DNA of 6,398 bases from a bacterium (GTDB lineage Bacteria; Verrucomicrobiota; Verrucomicrobiia; Opitutales; UBA953): assembly GCA_009926645.1 (NCBI GenBank), contig RFOO01000065.1:1-6398 (forward strand), written 5' to 3'. A program made the translations under genes and the position numbers. Below the pieces are notes generated by a model that was not told the origin of the DNA, did no database searches, and saw only the letters and a program-made list of their open reading frames with translations. This document shows, one piece after another, positions 1-6,398 of the stretch. The stretch's first letter is position 1. Every line of letters starts with the position of its first letter.

Positions 1-470
1 AGTAAAATAATCGGAAGAAATACATAAAACTGCTCCTCGATGGAAAGAGACCAAGTATGTAATAGGCTAATGGTCGATGCATCTGCCCCCCAATAGTCAC
101 CCGCTAAAGACAACATGTATTGATTAGATACCAATGCTAAGACCTTAAGACTCTGCCGCCCCTGAGAGGATAAATCAGCCGGCGGGACAAAAAGAATAAA
201 TGCTAATAGTAAAAAAACTAATAGCATGAAGGCTAAAGCCGGGAAAATACGTCTAACACGTCTTTCCCAAAAATTTTTAAGAGAAAATGTTCCGGCGTTC
301 AGTTCATTTACAATGATTGAAGTGATTAAATAACCTGAAATAACAAAAAACACATCAACCCCCAGAAACCCTCCTTTTAGCCACTTTTCGTTAAAGTGAA
401 AAATTAATACACCAAGTATGGCAATGGAACGAAGCCCGTCGATTTCTGGCCGATATTTGATGCTACTCAT
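1..470 (-). CDS. Acyltransferase family 3 membrane protein (OatA-like), N-terminal part, cut by window edge
   Basis: The start is an ATG at 470-468, and 156 full codons can be read before the window ends. The visible part carries the hallmarks of acyltransferase family 3: YRPEIDGLRSIA at residues 6-17, the conserved histidine in LIFHF (His25), GVDVFFVISGYLI at 37-49, ERRVRRIFPAL at 69-79 followed by a hydrophobic helix, and LLHTWSLSIEEQFY at 136-149. Family members are inner-membrane proteins with about ten helices that move acetyl or other acyl groups from the cytoplasm onto surface glycans; His25 is the expected catalytic residue. Many relatives of this YRPEIDGLR type also have a C-terminal SGNH domain, but that part lies outside the window. 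The gene begins 6 bases after the flippase stop, so the two are probably cotranscribed. The likely role is O-acylation of the polymer made by this locus. Family assignment is very secure; the acyl group and acceptor are not known. Confidence 0.95.
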   Translation of the reverse strand, partial: MSSIKYRPEIDGLRSIAILGVLIFHFNEKWLKGGFLGVDVFFVISGYLITSIIVNELNAGTFSLKNFWERRVRRIFPALAFMLLVFLLLAFILFVPPADLSSQGRQSLKVLALVSNQYMLSLAGDYWGADASTISLLHTWSLSIEEQFYVFLPIIL

Positions 471-476
471 TTTAAC

Positions 477-1958
477 TTAAAGATTTTTACCAAATGACCC
501 CTTAATCAGTTCCTTCATTGAATCAGACCATTCCCGATTTAAATAGTGGCTAAGTAAAATGTAGTTTAACGCTGAAATAATAATGGAAATGCCAAACGCC
601 GACATGCTCCTATTACCGTAAAATTGGAAAATTAAGAAGACGGGTAAAATAGAAATAATTGAGACACCAAATGGTTTAAGCGTAGCGATAGCGTATTCCC
701 AAAGAGTTGCTCCGCATAGTGGCTTAACAAGAAATCTCCATAGTGGAATATACGAAAATACAAATAATGATAAAAGTGCATAGACCATACCCGACGTGCC
801 ATCGAACCATCCAAATTTAGGTAAAAAATATACTCCTGTTACCAAAGTGAGTGGAGTAACTATTAACATAAAAAGATTCCATCTAAACCCCCAATCTGCC
901 CTACCCATACCAAGAAGCAAACTTCCAACCGGGTTGCCAAATGATCTAAATGCACCCCAAATAGCTATAATTCTTAATAGTTCTCCGGACTTGTCCCATC
1001 CTGGACCAAGCAATAATCTTGCCGACTCCGAAGCAAAAAGTGCAAGCCCAACATAAAGGGGCGCAGTAATTGACGAAGTAGTAGCGATTGTTTTGAGATA
1101 AACTTTTTTTACCCTAACTATGTCGTCTTGTATCTGAGCAATTAGTGGAAATCCAACTCTCGTTATAATTGGATTAATAGTAAACTGAATCTGTAAGATT
1201 AAATTCCGTGGCACACTGTACGCACCTAGCTGCAATGCGCCAAGCAATTTGCCTCCTAAAACTATATCTAATGAAAGATTTATTTGCCCAACAATGTTAT
1301 AACCTACAACGGAACCACCAAATCCAAGAAATCGGCGAATATCATTAAATGAAAAATGAATATTTGGCCTCCATGAATGTGATAAGAATATCCAGTAAAG
1401 AAGTGTTGTCGTCAACGACCCTAAAATAGAGGAATAAACAAGAGAAAATACCCCAAAGCCAGCTTTGGCAAAAATAATGGCGAGAATTAAAGATGTAACT
1501 CCCGAAACTAAATCAATGTAGGTTATTCTTTTAAAATTTAATTCTTTTTCAGAGTTAGTTTTAATCTGCACCCCTAATGCATTTATAATAAACAGAGGAG
1601 CAATAAGAATAATAACCCACAATAGCCTACTTTCGCCATAGACAACATATGAAAAAAATGGGCTAAGTACCATTGTTAGCATACAAAACACTAAACTTGA
1701 AAAAATATTTGCCCAAAAAAGAGAGGATCTCTCGTTTGCGGTAACATCTTTTTTCTGCATAAAAGCACTATTTAAACCCAAATCCGAAAAAATTGATGCA
1801 AAATCAATTACCACCAACGCCATAGCCATTAGTCCGAAGTCCTCTTTGGGCAGTAGCCTTGCTAAAATAGAAATCTGGAAAATCCTTAACAAGATTTTGA
1901 TTAAAGATGCTGCCGCAGTCCATCTTACCGCAGAAAACGTTTTAGCTCTTAAAGCCAT
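477..1958 (-). CDS. Polysaccharide flippase, WzxC/TuaB-like (MOP superfamily)
   Basis: This 493-residue protein is a normal full length for the family and is hydrophobic throughout, with roughly 12-14 membrane helices. It begins with a short basic stretch (MALRAKTFSAVRW), then ARLLPKEDFGLMAMA at 33-47 and SDLGLNSAFMQKKD at 58-71, the typical opening of WzxC-type lipopolysaccharide transporters. Further family marks are FPLIAQIQDD at 270-279 and LGPGWDKSGELLR at 317-329. Such proteins move undecaprenyl-linked oligosaccharides from the cytoplasmic to the periplasmic face of the inner membrane. The ATG at 1958 is chosen because it gives the standard N-terminus; no good Shine-Dalgarno lies before it. 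The gene follows the dehydrogenase after 85 bases and almost touches the acyltransferase downstream. It is AT-rich: three sampled 60-base lines total 62 G+C of 180. Family is secure; the exact substrate cannot be read from sequence. Confidence 0.95.
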   Translation of the reverse strand: MALRAKTFSAVRWTAAASLIKILLRIFQISILARLLPKEDFGLMAMALVVIDFASIFSDLGLNSAFMQKKDVTANERSSLFWANIFSSLVFCMLTMVLSPFFSYVVYGESRLLWVIILIAPLFIINALGVQIKTNSEKELNFKRITYIDLVSGVTSLILAIIFAKAGFGVFSLVYSSILGSLTTTLLYWIFLSHSWRPNIHFSFNDIRRFLGFGGSVVGYNIVGQINLSLDIVLGGKLLGALQLGAYSVPRNLILQIQFTINPIITRVGFPLIAQIQDDIVRVKKVYLKTIATTSSITAPLYVGLALFASESARLLLGPGWDKSGELLRIIAIWGAFRSFGNPVGSLLLGMGRADWGFRWNLFMLIVTPLTLVTGVYFLPKFGWFDGTSGMVYALLSLFVFSYIPLWRFLVKPLCGATLWEYAIATLKPFGVSIISILPVFLIFQFYGNRSMSAFGISIIISALNYILLSHYLNREWSDSMKELIKGSFGKNL

Positions 1959-2008
1959 AAATTGAACTTAGATTTATTGATGTTTTTAACTGATTAAAAT
2001 TACCTAAA

Positions 2009-2026
2009 TAAGGTAGCTATACCTTA
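2009..2026 (-). other. Inverted repeat in the ugd-flippase gap, possible weak RNA hairpin
   Basis: Read on the minus strand, TAAGGTA and TACCTTA form a perfect 7-base stem around the loop TAGC. It lies just after the dehydrogenase stop. The stem is AT-rich and is followed by only three T residues before AGG, so it is not a convincing intrinsic terminator. The 3' arm can instead pair with AGGTA at 2001-2005 (see findings). It may protect the 3' end of the ugd message, act as a weak attenuator, or have no role. Confidence 0.3.
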
Positions 2027-2043
2027 AACTTTTTAGAAAATAA

Positions 2044-3399
2044 TTACTTCCCTACTGCCCATAATTTTAGTCCTGTTGCTTTAAGACTGCGATGATCTGT
2101 ACAGTTTCTTGCATCAAAAATCCAAGCACCCGCTGACATCTTAGTCGCCATAGCTTTCCAATCTAAATGTCGAAAACTATCCCACTCTGTTGCCAAAACA
2201 GCTGCTGAAGCACCTTGGCATGCCTGCTCGGCTGATTCAGCAGAGTGTAGATTCTTCGCCATAAATGGAGAATGTTTTAAGTCCGCCTGTATTTTGACGA
2301 AAGAAACTTTGGGATCATGCACGACGACATTAGCTCCTGCCGCTAGCAAATGTTCGCAGAGAGCGATAGCTGGGGCCTCTCGCGTGTCATTGGTATCTTT
2401 TTTGAAAGCAAAACCCAAAACTGCGATACGTTTACCCTGAACTGTGCCCCCAAGGTTTTGGATAACTTTTTGAGCGACACGCTTTTTTTGCCACTCATTC
2501 ATCTCTAACACCTGCTGCCAGTAAGTAGCTACCTCGGGCAATCCATAGTGCTCGCAAAGATAAACCAAATTAAGGACATCTTTCTTAAAACAGGATCCAC
2601 CAAAACCTAATCCAGCCTTGAGGAACTTGCTGCCAATGCGCGTATCCATACCCACGGCGCGTGCAACTTCGTCAACATCCGCACCCGTCGCTTCACAAAA
2701 AGCAGAGAGCGAATTAATCGATGAAACGCGCTGAGCAAGAAACGCATTAGCGGCTAATTTAGACATTTCCGCCGACCATACATTAGTAGTCAGGATTCGC
2801 TCTTTCGGTACCCAGTTCAAATAAACTTCAACCAAGGCCTGAATCGCTGCTTCGTTTTGTCCGCCGATGAGCACCCGATCGGGATTTTCGAGGTCTTTGA
2901 CGGCCGTGCCTTCAGCTAAAAATTCTGGATTAGAAAGAACATCAAAAGATTTTTCTCTTCCAGCTGTTGCGAGCACTTCTAAAATTTTTTCTGCCGTGCG
3001 AACTGGTAGAGTAGATTTCTCCACAATAATCGTGTGATTTTCAGCAGCTCTAGCAATCTGACGCGAACAGGATTCAATAAATCTTAAATCGCATGCCTTT
3101 CCTGCCCCTTCGCCTTCTGTTTTAGTCGGCGTATTAACGGAAATAAAAATACAATCTGCCGAGGCAATAGCTTCATCGATGTTTGTCGAAAAATGTAAAT
3201 TTCTGCCCCGTGCGCGTTTTACGACGGCATCTAAACCTGGCTCATAGACTGGCAAATGATCCGTGTTCCAAGCTTCAATCCGTTCAGCATTGGCATCAAC
3301 AACCGTGACTTGAATGTGGGGACAGCGATCGGCAATGACCGCCATGGTTGGTCCGCCGACATACCCTGCACCAATGCAGGTAATTTTTTGGATTTTCAT
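2044..3399 (-). CDS. ugd: UDP-glucose 6-dehydrogenase, close to the eukaryotic-type UGDH lineage
   Basis: The enzyme oxidises UDP-glucose to UDP-glucuronate with two NAD+ in the cytoplasm, supplying uronic acid for surface polysaccharide or further sugar nucleotides. The 451-residue protein is complete. It has the NAD-binding GAGYVG at 10-15, FISVNTPTKT at 85-94, EKSTLPVR at 127-134, SNPEFLAEGTA at 156-166, SKLAANAFLAQR at 213-224 with Lys214, GFGGSCFKKD at 265-274 with the catalytic Cys270 and Asp274, and a C-terminal UDP-binding domain with LGFAFKKDTNDTRE at 328-341. From memory of human UGDH, these correspond to Lys220, Cys276 and Asp280. The phrases GAGYVGGPT, WNTDHLPVYEPGLD and YWQQVLEMN match the animal enzymes more than the E. 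coli or Pseudomonas type. The ATG at 3399 puts the Rossmann motif at the usual distance from the N-terminus. It lies 66 bases after the glycosyltransferase and 85 before the flippase. Function is highly secure. Confidence 0.97.
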   Translation of the reverse strand: MKIQKITCIGAGYVGGPTMAVIADRCPHIQVTVVDANAERIEAWNTDHLPVYEPGLDAVVKRARGRNLHFSTNIDEAIASADCIFISVNTPTKTEGEGAGKACDLRFIESCSRQIARAAENHTIIVEKSTLPVRTAEKILEVLATAGREKSFDVLSNPEFLAEGTAVKDLENPDRVLIGGQNEAAIQALVEVYLNWVPKERILTTNVWSAEMSKLAANAFLAQRVSSINSLSAFCEATGADVDEVARAVGMDTRIGSKFLKAGLGFGGSCFKKDVLNLVYLCEHYGLPEVATYWQQVLEMNEWQKKRVAQKVIQNLGGTVQGKRIAVLGFAFKKDTNDTREAPAIALCEHLLAAGANVVVHDPKVSFVKIQADLKHSPFMAKNLHSAESAEQACQGASAAVLATEWDSFRHLDWKAMATKMSAGAWIFDARNCTDHRSLKATGLKLWAVGK

Positions 3400-3420
3400 T
3401 AGAGAATAATTTATATGCGG

Positions 3421-3445
3421 CTTTAATGAAGTCTTCGACTTAAAG
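3421..3445 (-). other. Imperfect inverted repeat between the glycosyltransferase gene and ugd
   Basis: On the minus strand CTTTAAGTC, a GAA loop, and GAC with bulged TTCA then TTAAAG can fold into a 6+3 base-pair stem; alternatively AAGTC and GACTT pair around the same loop. No T-run follows (the next bases are CCGCATAT), so an intrinsic terminator is unlikely. It could be a processing or stability element in the intergenic RNA, or a chance palindrome. Confidence 0.25.
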
Positions 3446-3465
3446 AATTTTGTGCCTTATTTAAT

Positions 3466-4368
3466 TTATAAAGGACTACCAAATCTAGAAACCATTTCTT
3501 GGAAAGCTTTGTCGTTTTCACCACCTATAACGTTTATATGAAATAAAGCAGATTCTTGAGTTTTCCCCCAAGTGTGCCCACCAAATCCTCCTGACACTCG
3601 GCGACTTAAATATCCGTTTTGGTGTGCCATAAAGAAAAACCAAATGTCGTCAGCTTTGGGGCAAATGCTCATGAATATTTCACTATCTAATACCTTAGAA
3701 GAAAATGTGTTTGGAGGGTATAGTATGCCTCCCACGCCAGTCAGAAAAATATGCGTGCCCCCAACATTTTCATCTGTATCCCAATCCCAATCTTTGTAAG
3801 GCAAAATTTGCTGATTTGTCCCAGATTGAATTAAATGCGCCCGATGACCTAAAACCTCCTTTTTCCCTTGGATATATTGAGAAACAAGATGATACAACCA
3901 ATCATCATTATAGTAAACATCATCATCGGCTGTTACAATAAATGCCTCCGGAAAGGCTTCTAAGGCTGGTATCAACTTTTTGTAGCTTTTAATATCTTTT
4001 TCGACGGTTCTAATTTCAAATTTATCACTAACTAATTTTTTTACCTCTGGAGTGATTTTCTCCAAATCACCCTGATAAAGCCAAAGAATAACCACATCGG
4101 GGGTTACACTTTGTGAGAGAAGTGTCTTTAAAGTTAGATGGAGGGTCGAAAATCGAGGAGGATATGATGTAAGCGAAACAATAAGTTTTCCCGGTAATGG
4201 ATGTTTCGATCCCCATAAAAATCTAACCAAATATCTAAGATGTGCCAAAGTGCGGTACACAAACTCAGCCACAGGCCGCAATAAAATCATGCACTGGTGC
4301 TTTATCTTCGTTAGCTTAGATTTTAATGACATGAAATTGAGCGAAGAAACTAGTTTGCCGATAGACAC
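3466..4368 (-). CDS. GT-A-like glycosyltransferase of a polysaccharide locus
   Basis: This is probably a cytoplasmic or membrane-associated sugar transferase that builds the repeat unit. Residue numbers use the longest frame (GTG at 4368, 300 residues). LIVSLTSYPPRF at 62-73 is a typical first strand of a GT-A nucleotide-sugar fold; SYKKLIPALEAFP spans 128-140; TADDDVYY at 146-153 supplies the DXD-type metal and sugar-nucleotide site; TGVGGILYPP at 210-219 and CPKADDIWF at 236-244 resemble the acceptor-side and catalytic-acid region. Residues 27-52 are basic and hydrophobic and may contact the membrane. The start is uncertain: the GTG overlaps the upstream gene by 19 bases, while the ATG at 4332-4330 gives 288 residues and leaves a 17-base gap. 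I favour the ATG because nothing conserved lies before it; neither has a Shine-Dalgarno. The gene is AT-richer than its upstream neighbour. Donor sugar and linkage cannot be told. Confidence 0.85.
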   Translation of the reverse strand: MSIGKLVSSLNFMSLKSKLTKIKHQCMILLRPVAEFVYRTLAHLRYLVRFLWGSKHPLPGKLIVSLTSYPPRFSTLHLTLKTLLSQSVTPDVVILWLYQGDLEKITPEVKKLVSDKFEIRTVEKDIKSYKKLIPALEAFPEAFIVTADDDVYYNDDWLYHLVSQYIQGKKEVLGHRAHLIQSGTNQQILPYKDWDWDTDENVGGTHIFLTGVGGILYPPNTFSSKVLDSEIFMSICPKADDIWFFFMAHQNGYLSRRVSGGFGGHTWGKTQESALFHINVIGGENDKAFQEMVSRFGSPL

Positions 4369-5504
4369 AATGGCCCATTAAGAAGCAGTGAAGTCTCATC
4401 GGCAGAACTGGAATTAGCACGTTTGCCAGTAAAAAGAATCTGGGCGGCAACGAGCACGGAGACCCCATTGTTTGCTTCACAAGCGGGAAAGAAAAAGGTT
4501 CCTGCACCAAGACTGTCCGCCTCAACTCTTTCGGCAATCTGTGTCATAAGCGCACTGATATTTTGATGATGAGATTCTGGCAAAGTCTCTTTTTCGGAAC
4601 GCAAAACGGTTTCAAGCCACGTCACCAGTTGTAAAACCTCATACTCACTCGCCACCTCAGCAAATTCGGTTGTTCCTTCACATTTCAAACACCGTGCTAA
4701 ATGGGCTAAAACGGCTTCAAGTCCGTCGGATCGCCAAATATCAGATTCAGGTAAACGAGGCCAAAGCGCTCCTGCGGAATAAAGGCCAACCTTGGCGTAA
4801 AGTCCTGCTAGTGAATCATGATTCTCAGGTTCAGCGAAGGTCGCTTGTAAGCGCTGCGCTGAAACGGAGATAAATCGGGCTGCTTTAATGATCCGTGCCT
4901 CAGTCGTAGCAGGATGATAGCGGAAGGCTTGCACAACATAACTCACCGTCATTAATCGGCGAGCGACCTCTTCGTCTGAGCACCATTGTGGGCCTAAGTG
5001 TGGCTGATTTTTATCGAGCCAGTCTTCAAAAAGCTTCCAGAAGTTTTCGGCATGTGAATCGTCGCCGTCCAAGATCCAGGCGCGAACTAAAACTAATGCC
5101 CAAGTAAATCGCGAAAGCTCCTGCGCCACTTCGCGTTTATCATCCATCGGCAGAGAAATCTTTGACCAATGTTGCTGGGCTACCGACTCAAATCCTTGAT
5201 TCCATAGCGGAGGGAAAGAGGTGCCCATAAAGCGAGAGGAAGTTAAGCGGAAGTTGCCCAGTGCAATCGCTTTGGCTTCATCGACAGGAGAATGCCCCGA
5301 TTCCATCGCATAGTTTTCTAACCAAGGAGAGAGGTAGTCTCTCGGAATTTGCGAAATCGGTAACGCAGGAGCCCGCGACCGCCAGAGCGATGGGTACTCC
5401 TTAAACGCGTCGCCTTGCGGATCAAATAGCTCCCAGGGTTTGGCGGGAGTCTTCCGAGCGTAGAACCCCAACTTGGCTTTGATGAGAAAGGCTAAACTTA
5501 CCAT
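4350..5504 (-). CDS. Heparinase II/III-like protein, N-terminal toroid domain only (truncated)
   Basis: The 384-residue product matches the N-terminal alpha/alpha-toroid half of heparinase II/III-type polysaccharide lyases. Visible marks are DKREVAQELSRFTWA at 122-136, NQPHLGPQWCSDEEVARRL at 166-184 (family form: NPP-G-NW-S-EVA-RL), ENHDSLAGL at 227-235 (family NNHL-EA-GL), and EVASEYEVLQL at 283-293 (family E-S-YH). Complete members usually have some 550-700 residues, with a C-terminal beta-sandwich that contributes to catalysis. Here the frame reaches the usual interdomain region (ETSLLLNG at 370-377), reads six to seven unfamiliar residues and stops at TAG, where the glycosyltransferase gene begins. 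Several family positions look eroded, such as PACEANNG at 340-347 where GD-D-G is common. The ATG at 5504 lies 7 bases after the ligase stop. Relatives of this class in surface-glycan loci are presumed lyases; this one probably has no lyase activity unless a partner supplies the other half. It may be a decaying gene or a repurposed scaffold. Confidence 0.75.
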   Translation of the reverse strand: MVSLAFLIKAKLGFYARKTPAKPWELFDPQGDAFKEYPSLWRSRAPALPISQIPRDYLSPWLENYAMESGHSPVDEAKAIALGNFRLTSSRFMGTSFPPLWNQGFESVAQQHWSKISLPMDDKREVAQELSRFTWALVLVRAWILDGDDSHAENFWKLFEDWLDKNQPHLGPQWCSDEEVARRLMTVSYVVQAFRYHPATTEARIIKAARFISVSAQRLQATFAEPENHDSLAGLYAKVGLYSAGALWPRLPESDIWRSDGLEAVLAHLARCLKCEGTTEFAEVASEYEVLQLVTWLETVLRSEKETLPESHHQNISALMTQIAERVEADSLGAGTFFFPACEANNGVSVLVAAQILFTGKRANSSSADETSLLLNGPLCLSAN

Positions 5505-5511
5505 GAATGAA

Positions 5512-6398
5512 TTAAACAGAATTTATTTTACCGATTTCTTTCAGCGATAATTTGGCCTTCTTTCGACCGCGCAATCCTTCATCCAAGAAGGCAATCATCG
5601 CCGCGACAATAAAGGCTAATGAAAATAACAAGGGAGTGAACCAACAGATAAAGTCCATATACATATGAACCCCGAATAAAATCAGAACTCCTGCTAAGGG
5701 AATCGCTTCGGGGGTGCCGCGAATCAGGGATGATGCACTCGTCATCAATAAATACACAATGCCGGCCAGCAAAGGAATCATGCCAATGATACCCCACTCG
5801 GCCAATATTTGTAGCCAATCACAGTGGGCATAAGTGGCACGAAGTTCTAATTTACCCTCCTTGTCCTGAAGTTCTTTTTGCGCAGCTTGGAAACTCGGTG
5901 AAGCCCAGCGGAATGACCCAGCCCCCCAGCCCAACCAAACTTTTCCTGACGCTCCTCCCGCTGTAGCCATTTCCCATGTGGCTTGACGATACGGAGCTCG
6001 ATTGTCTGTACCTTTACTCGTGGCTAACTCAATTTTTTGAGAAAGTTTCTTTTGTAGGTCGGTGAGCTTGGAAGTCCCTAAAGCAATCACAACGACAACG
6101 AGGGTGATGGTGGCAGAGCCCCAACTTTGGCCAGCCCGAATAGGCATTCCAATGAAGTAGGCTAAAGGTGTAACCAGAAAAACTAATCCCAACGCCATCC
6201 CCAATGCACCGACACTATAAGTCAGCAGGACGGCCAAGAATAAAATCATCGCGATAAAAATCGCAACTAGATGGGGACCGCCTTTGCTGCTGCTCTCTTG
6301 GTCGCGTCGATAGTGCCAAAAAGCCAACGCTATCGCCAATGACGCTTGAAGATAAAAGTAAACTCCCGCGTGATTACGGTAAATGAAAACTCCAAAAG
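5512..6398 (-). CDS. O-antigen ligase/polymerase (Wzy_C family), C-terminal part, cut by window edge
   Basis: The frame is open to the window end, so the true start lies outside; 294 residues are visible. It opens with FIYRNHAGVYFYLQ (visible residues 4-17), the RNH-AG signature of the Wzy_C superfamily. Several membrane helices follow, then a periplasmic loop with NRAPYRQATW at 132-141, LGWGAGSF at 155-162 and YAHCDWLQILAEWGIIG at 189-205, and finally two more helices and a basic cytoplasmic tail. In characterised WaaL ligases an arginine and a histidine of this loop are required; Arg137 or Arg133 and His191 are the candidates here. Such proteins either join undecaprenyl-linked polysaccharide to lipid A core or another acceptor, or polymerise repeat units (Wzy); sequence alone does not separate these. 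The heparinase-like gene follows after 7 bases, suggesting one transcript. A TTG at 6339 opens a shorter frame but is not the start, because the family signature lies upstream of it. Confidence 0.92.
   Translation of the reverse strand, partial: FGVFIYRNHAGVYFYLQASLAIALAFWHYRRDQESSSKGGPHLVAIFIAMILFLAVLLTYSVGALGMALGLVFLVTPLAYFIGMPIRAGQSWGSATITLVVVVIALGTSKLTDLQKKLSQKIELATSKGTDNRAPYRQATWEMATAGGASGKVWLGWGAGSFRWASPSFQAAQKELQDKEGKLELRATYAHCDWLQILAEWGIIGMIPLLAGIVYLLMTSASSLIRGTPEAIPLAGVLILFGVHMYMDFICWFTPLLFSLAFIVAAMIAFLDEGLRGRKKAKLSLKEIGKINSV

Noticed and set aside
796..1056. Open frame on the plus strand inside the flippase gene
   Set aside because: It is antisense to a well-conserved membrane protein, has a low-complexity composition rich in Pro, Ser and Asn, and matches no family I know.
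1959..2043. Intrinsic terminator after ugd
   Set aside because: The hairpin stems are AU-rich and short, and no long T-run follows either one.
3405..3420. TATAAA-like -10 box just upstream of ugd on the minus strand
   Set aside because: It ends about 11 bases before the ATG, has no convincing -35 partner, and the region is naturally AT-rich; a leaderless promoter is possible but unsupported.
3572..3941. Two overlapping plus-strand open frames inside the glycosyltransferase gene
   Set aside because: They are antisense shadows of the conserved DXD and ADDIWF regions and show no protein-like features.
4316..4537. Minus-strand frame spanning the joint between the heparinase-like and glycosyltransferase genes
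   Set aside because: I examined it as a possible frameshifted continuation of the heparinase C-terminal domain, but its residues do not resemble that domain and it ends soon after the joint.
4670..4873. Short plus-strand open frame inside the heparinase-like gene
   Set aside because: It is opposite the conserved toroid helices and has no recognisable features.
5512..6339. A complete 275-residue protein starting at TTG 6339
   Set aside because: The same frame continues without a stop to the window end and there encodes the RNH-AG signature of the family, so the TTG is internal.

Overview
The window is a piece of a bacterial cell-surface polysaccharide locus (O-antigen, capsule or exopolysaccharide). 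Six genes were found, all on the minus strand and closely packed, so transcription probably runs from high to low coordinates. A flippase and an O-antigen ligase/polymerase-type protein point to a Wzx/Wzy-style pathway, most likely in a Gram-negative bacterium. The nucleotide-sugar dehydrogenase resembles the animal UGDH lineage closely, and none of the five visible start codons has a good Shine-Dalgarno sequence. Both fit groups such as Verrucomicrobiota (Opitutae-like) or Bacteroidota. This is a guess from sequence style, not a firm placement.

Layout in transcription order. (1) 6398-5512: the C-terminal part of a Wzy_C-type O-antigen ligase/polymerase, cut by the window edge. (2) 5504-4350: a protein with only the N-terminal helical (toroid) half of the heparinase II/III family; the catalytic C-terminal beta-sandwich half is missing. 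(3) About 4332 or 4368 down to 3466: a GT-A-like glycosyltransferase. (4) 3399-2044: UDP-glucose 6-dehydrogenase. (5) 1958-477: a WzxC-type polysaccharide flippase. (6) 470-1: the N-terminal third or so of an acyltransferase-3 membrane protein, cut by the window edge.

The genes combine sensibly. The dehydrogenase makes UDP-glucuronate, the glycosyltransferase adds a sugar to a lipid-linked chain, the flippase moves the chain across the inner membrane, the Wzy_C protein polymerises it or attaches it to lipid A core or another acceptor, and the acyltransferase probably decorates it with acyl groups. The truncated heparinase-like gene may be a remnant of a polysaccharide lyase once tied to a uronate-containing polymer, or a lyase-derived protein with another role.

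Base composition is mosaic. Sampled lines of the ligase and heparinase-like genes are about half G+C, the dehydrogenase about 45%, and the glycosyltransferase, flippase and acyltransferase mostly 32-45%. The composition change falls where the heparinase-like reading frame ends, which suggests a recombination joint near 4350-4376. No tRNA, rRNA, CRISPR array, insertion sequence or strong terminator was found, and no gap between genes exceeds 85 bases.
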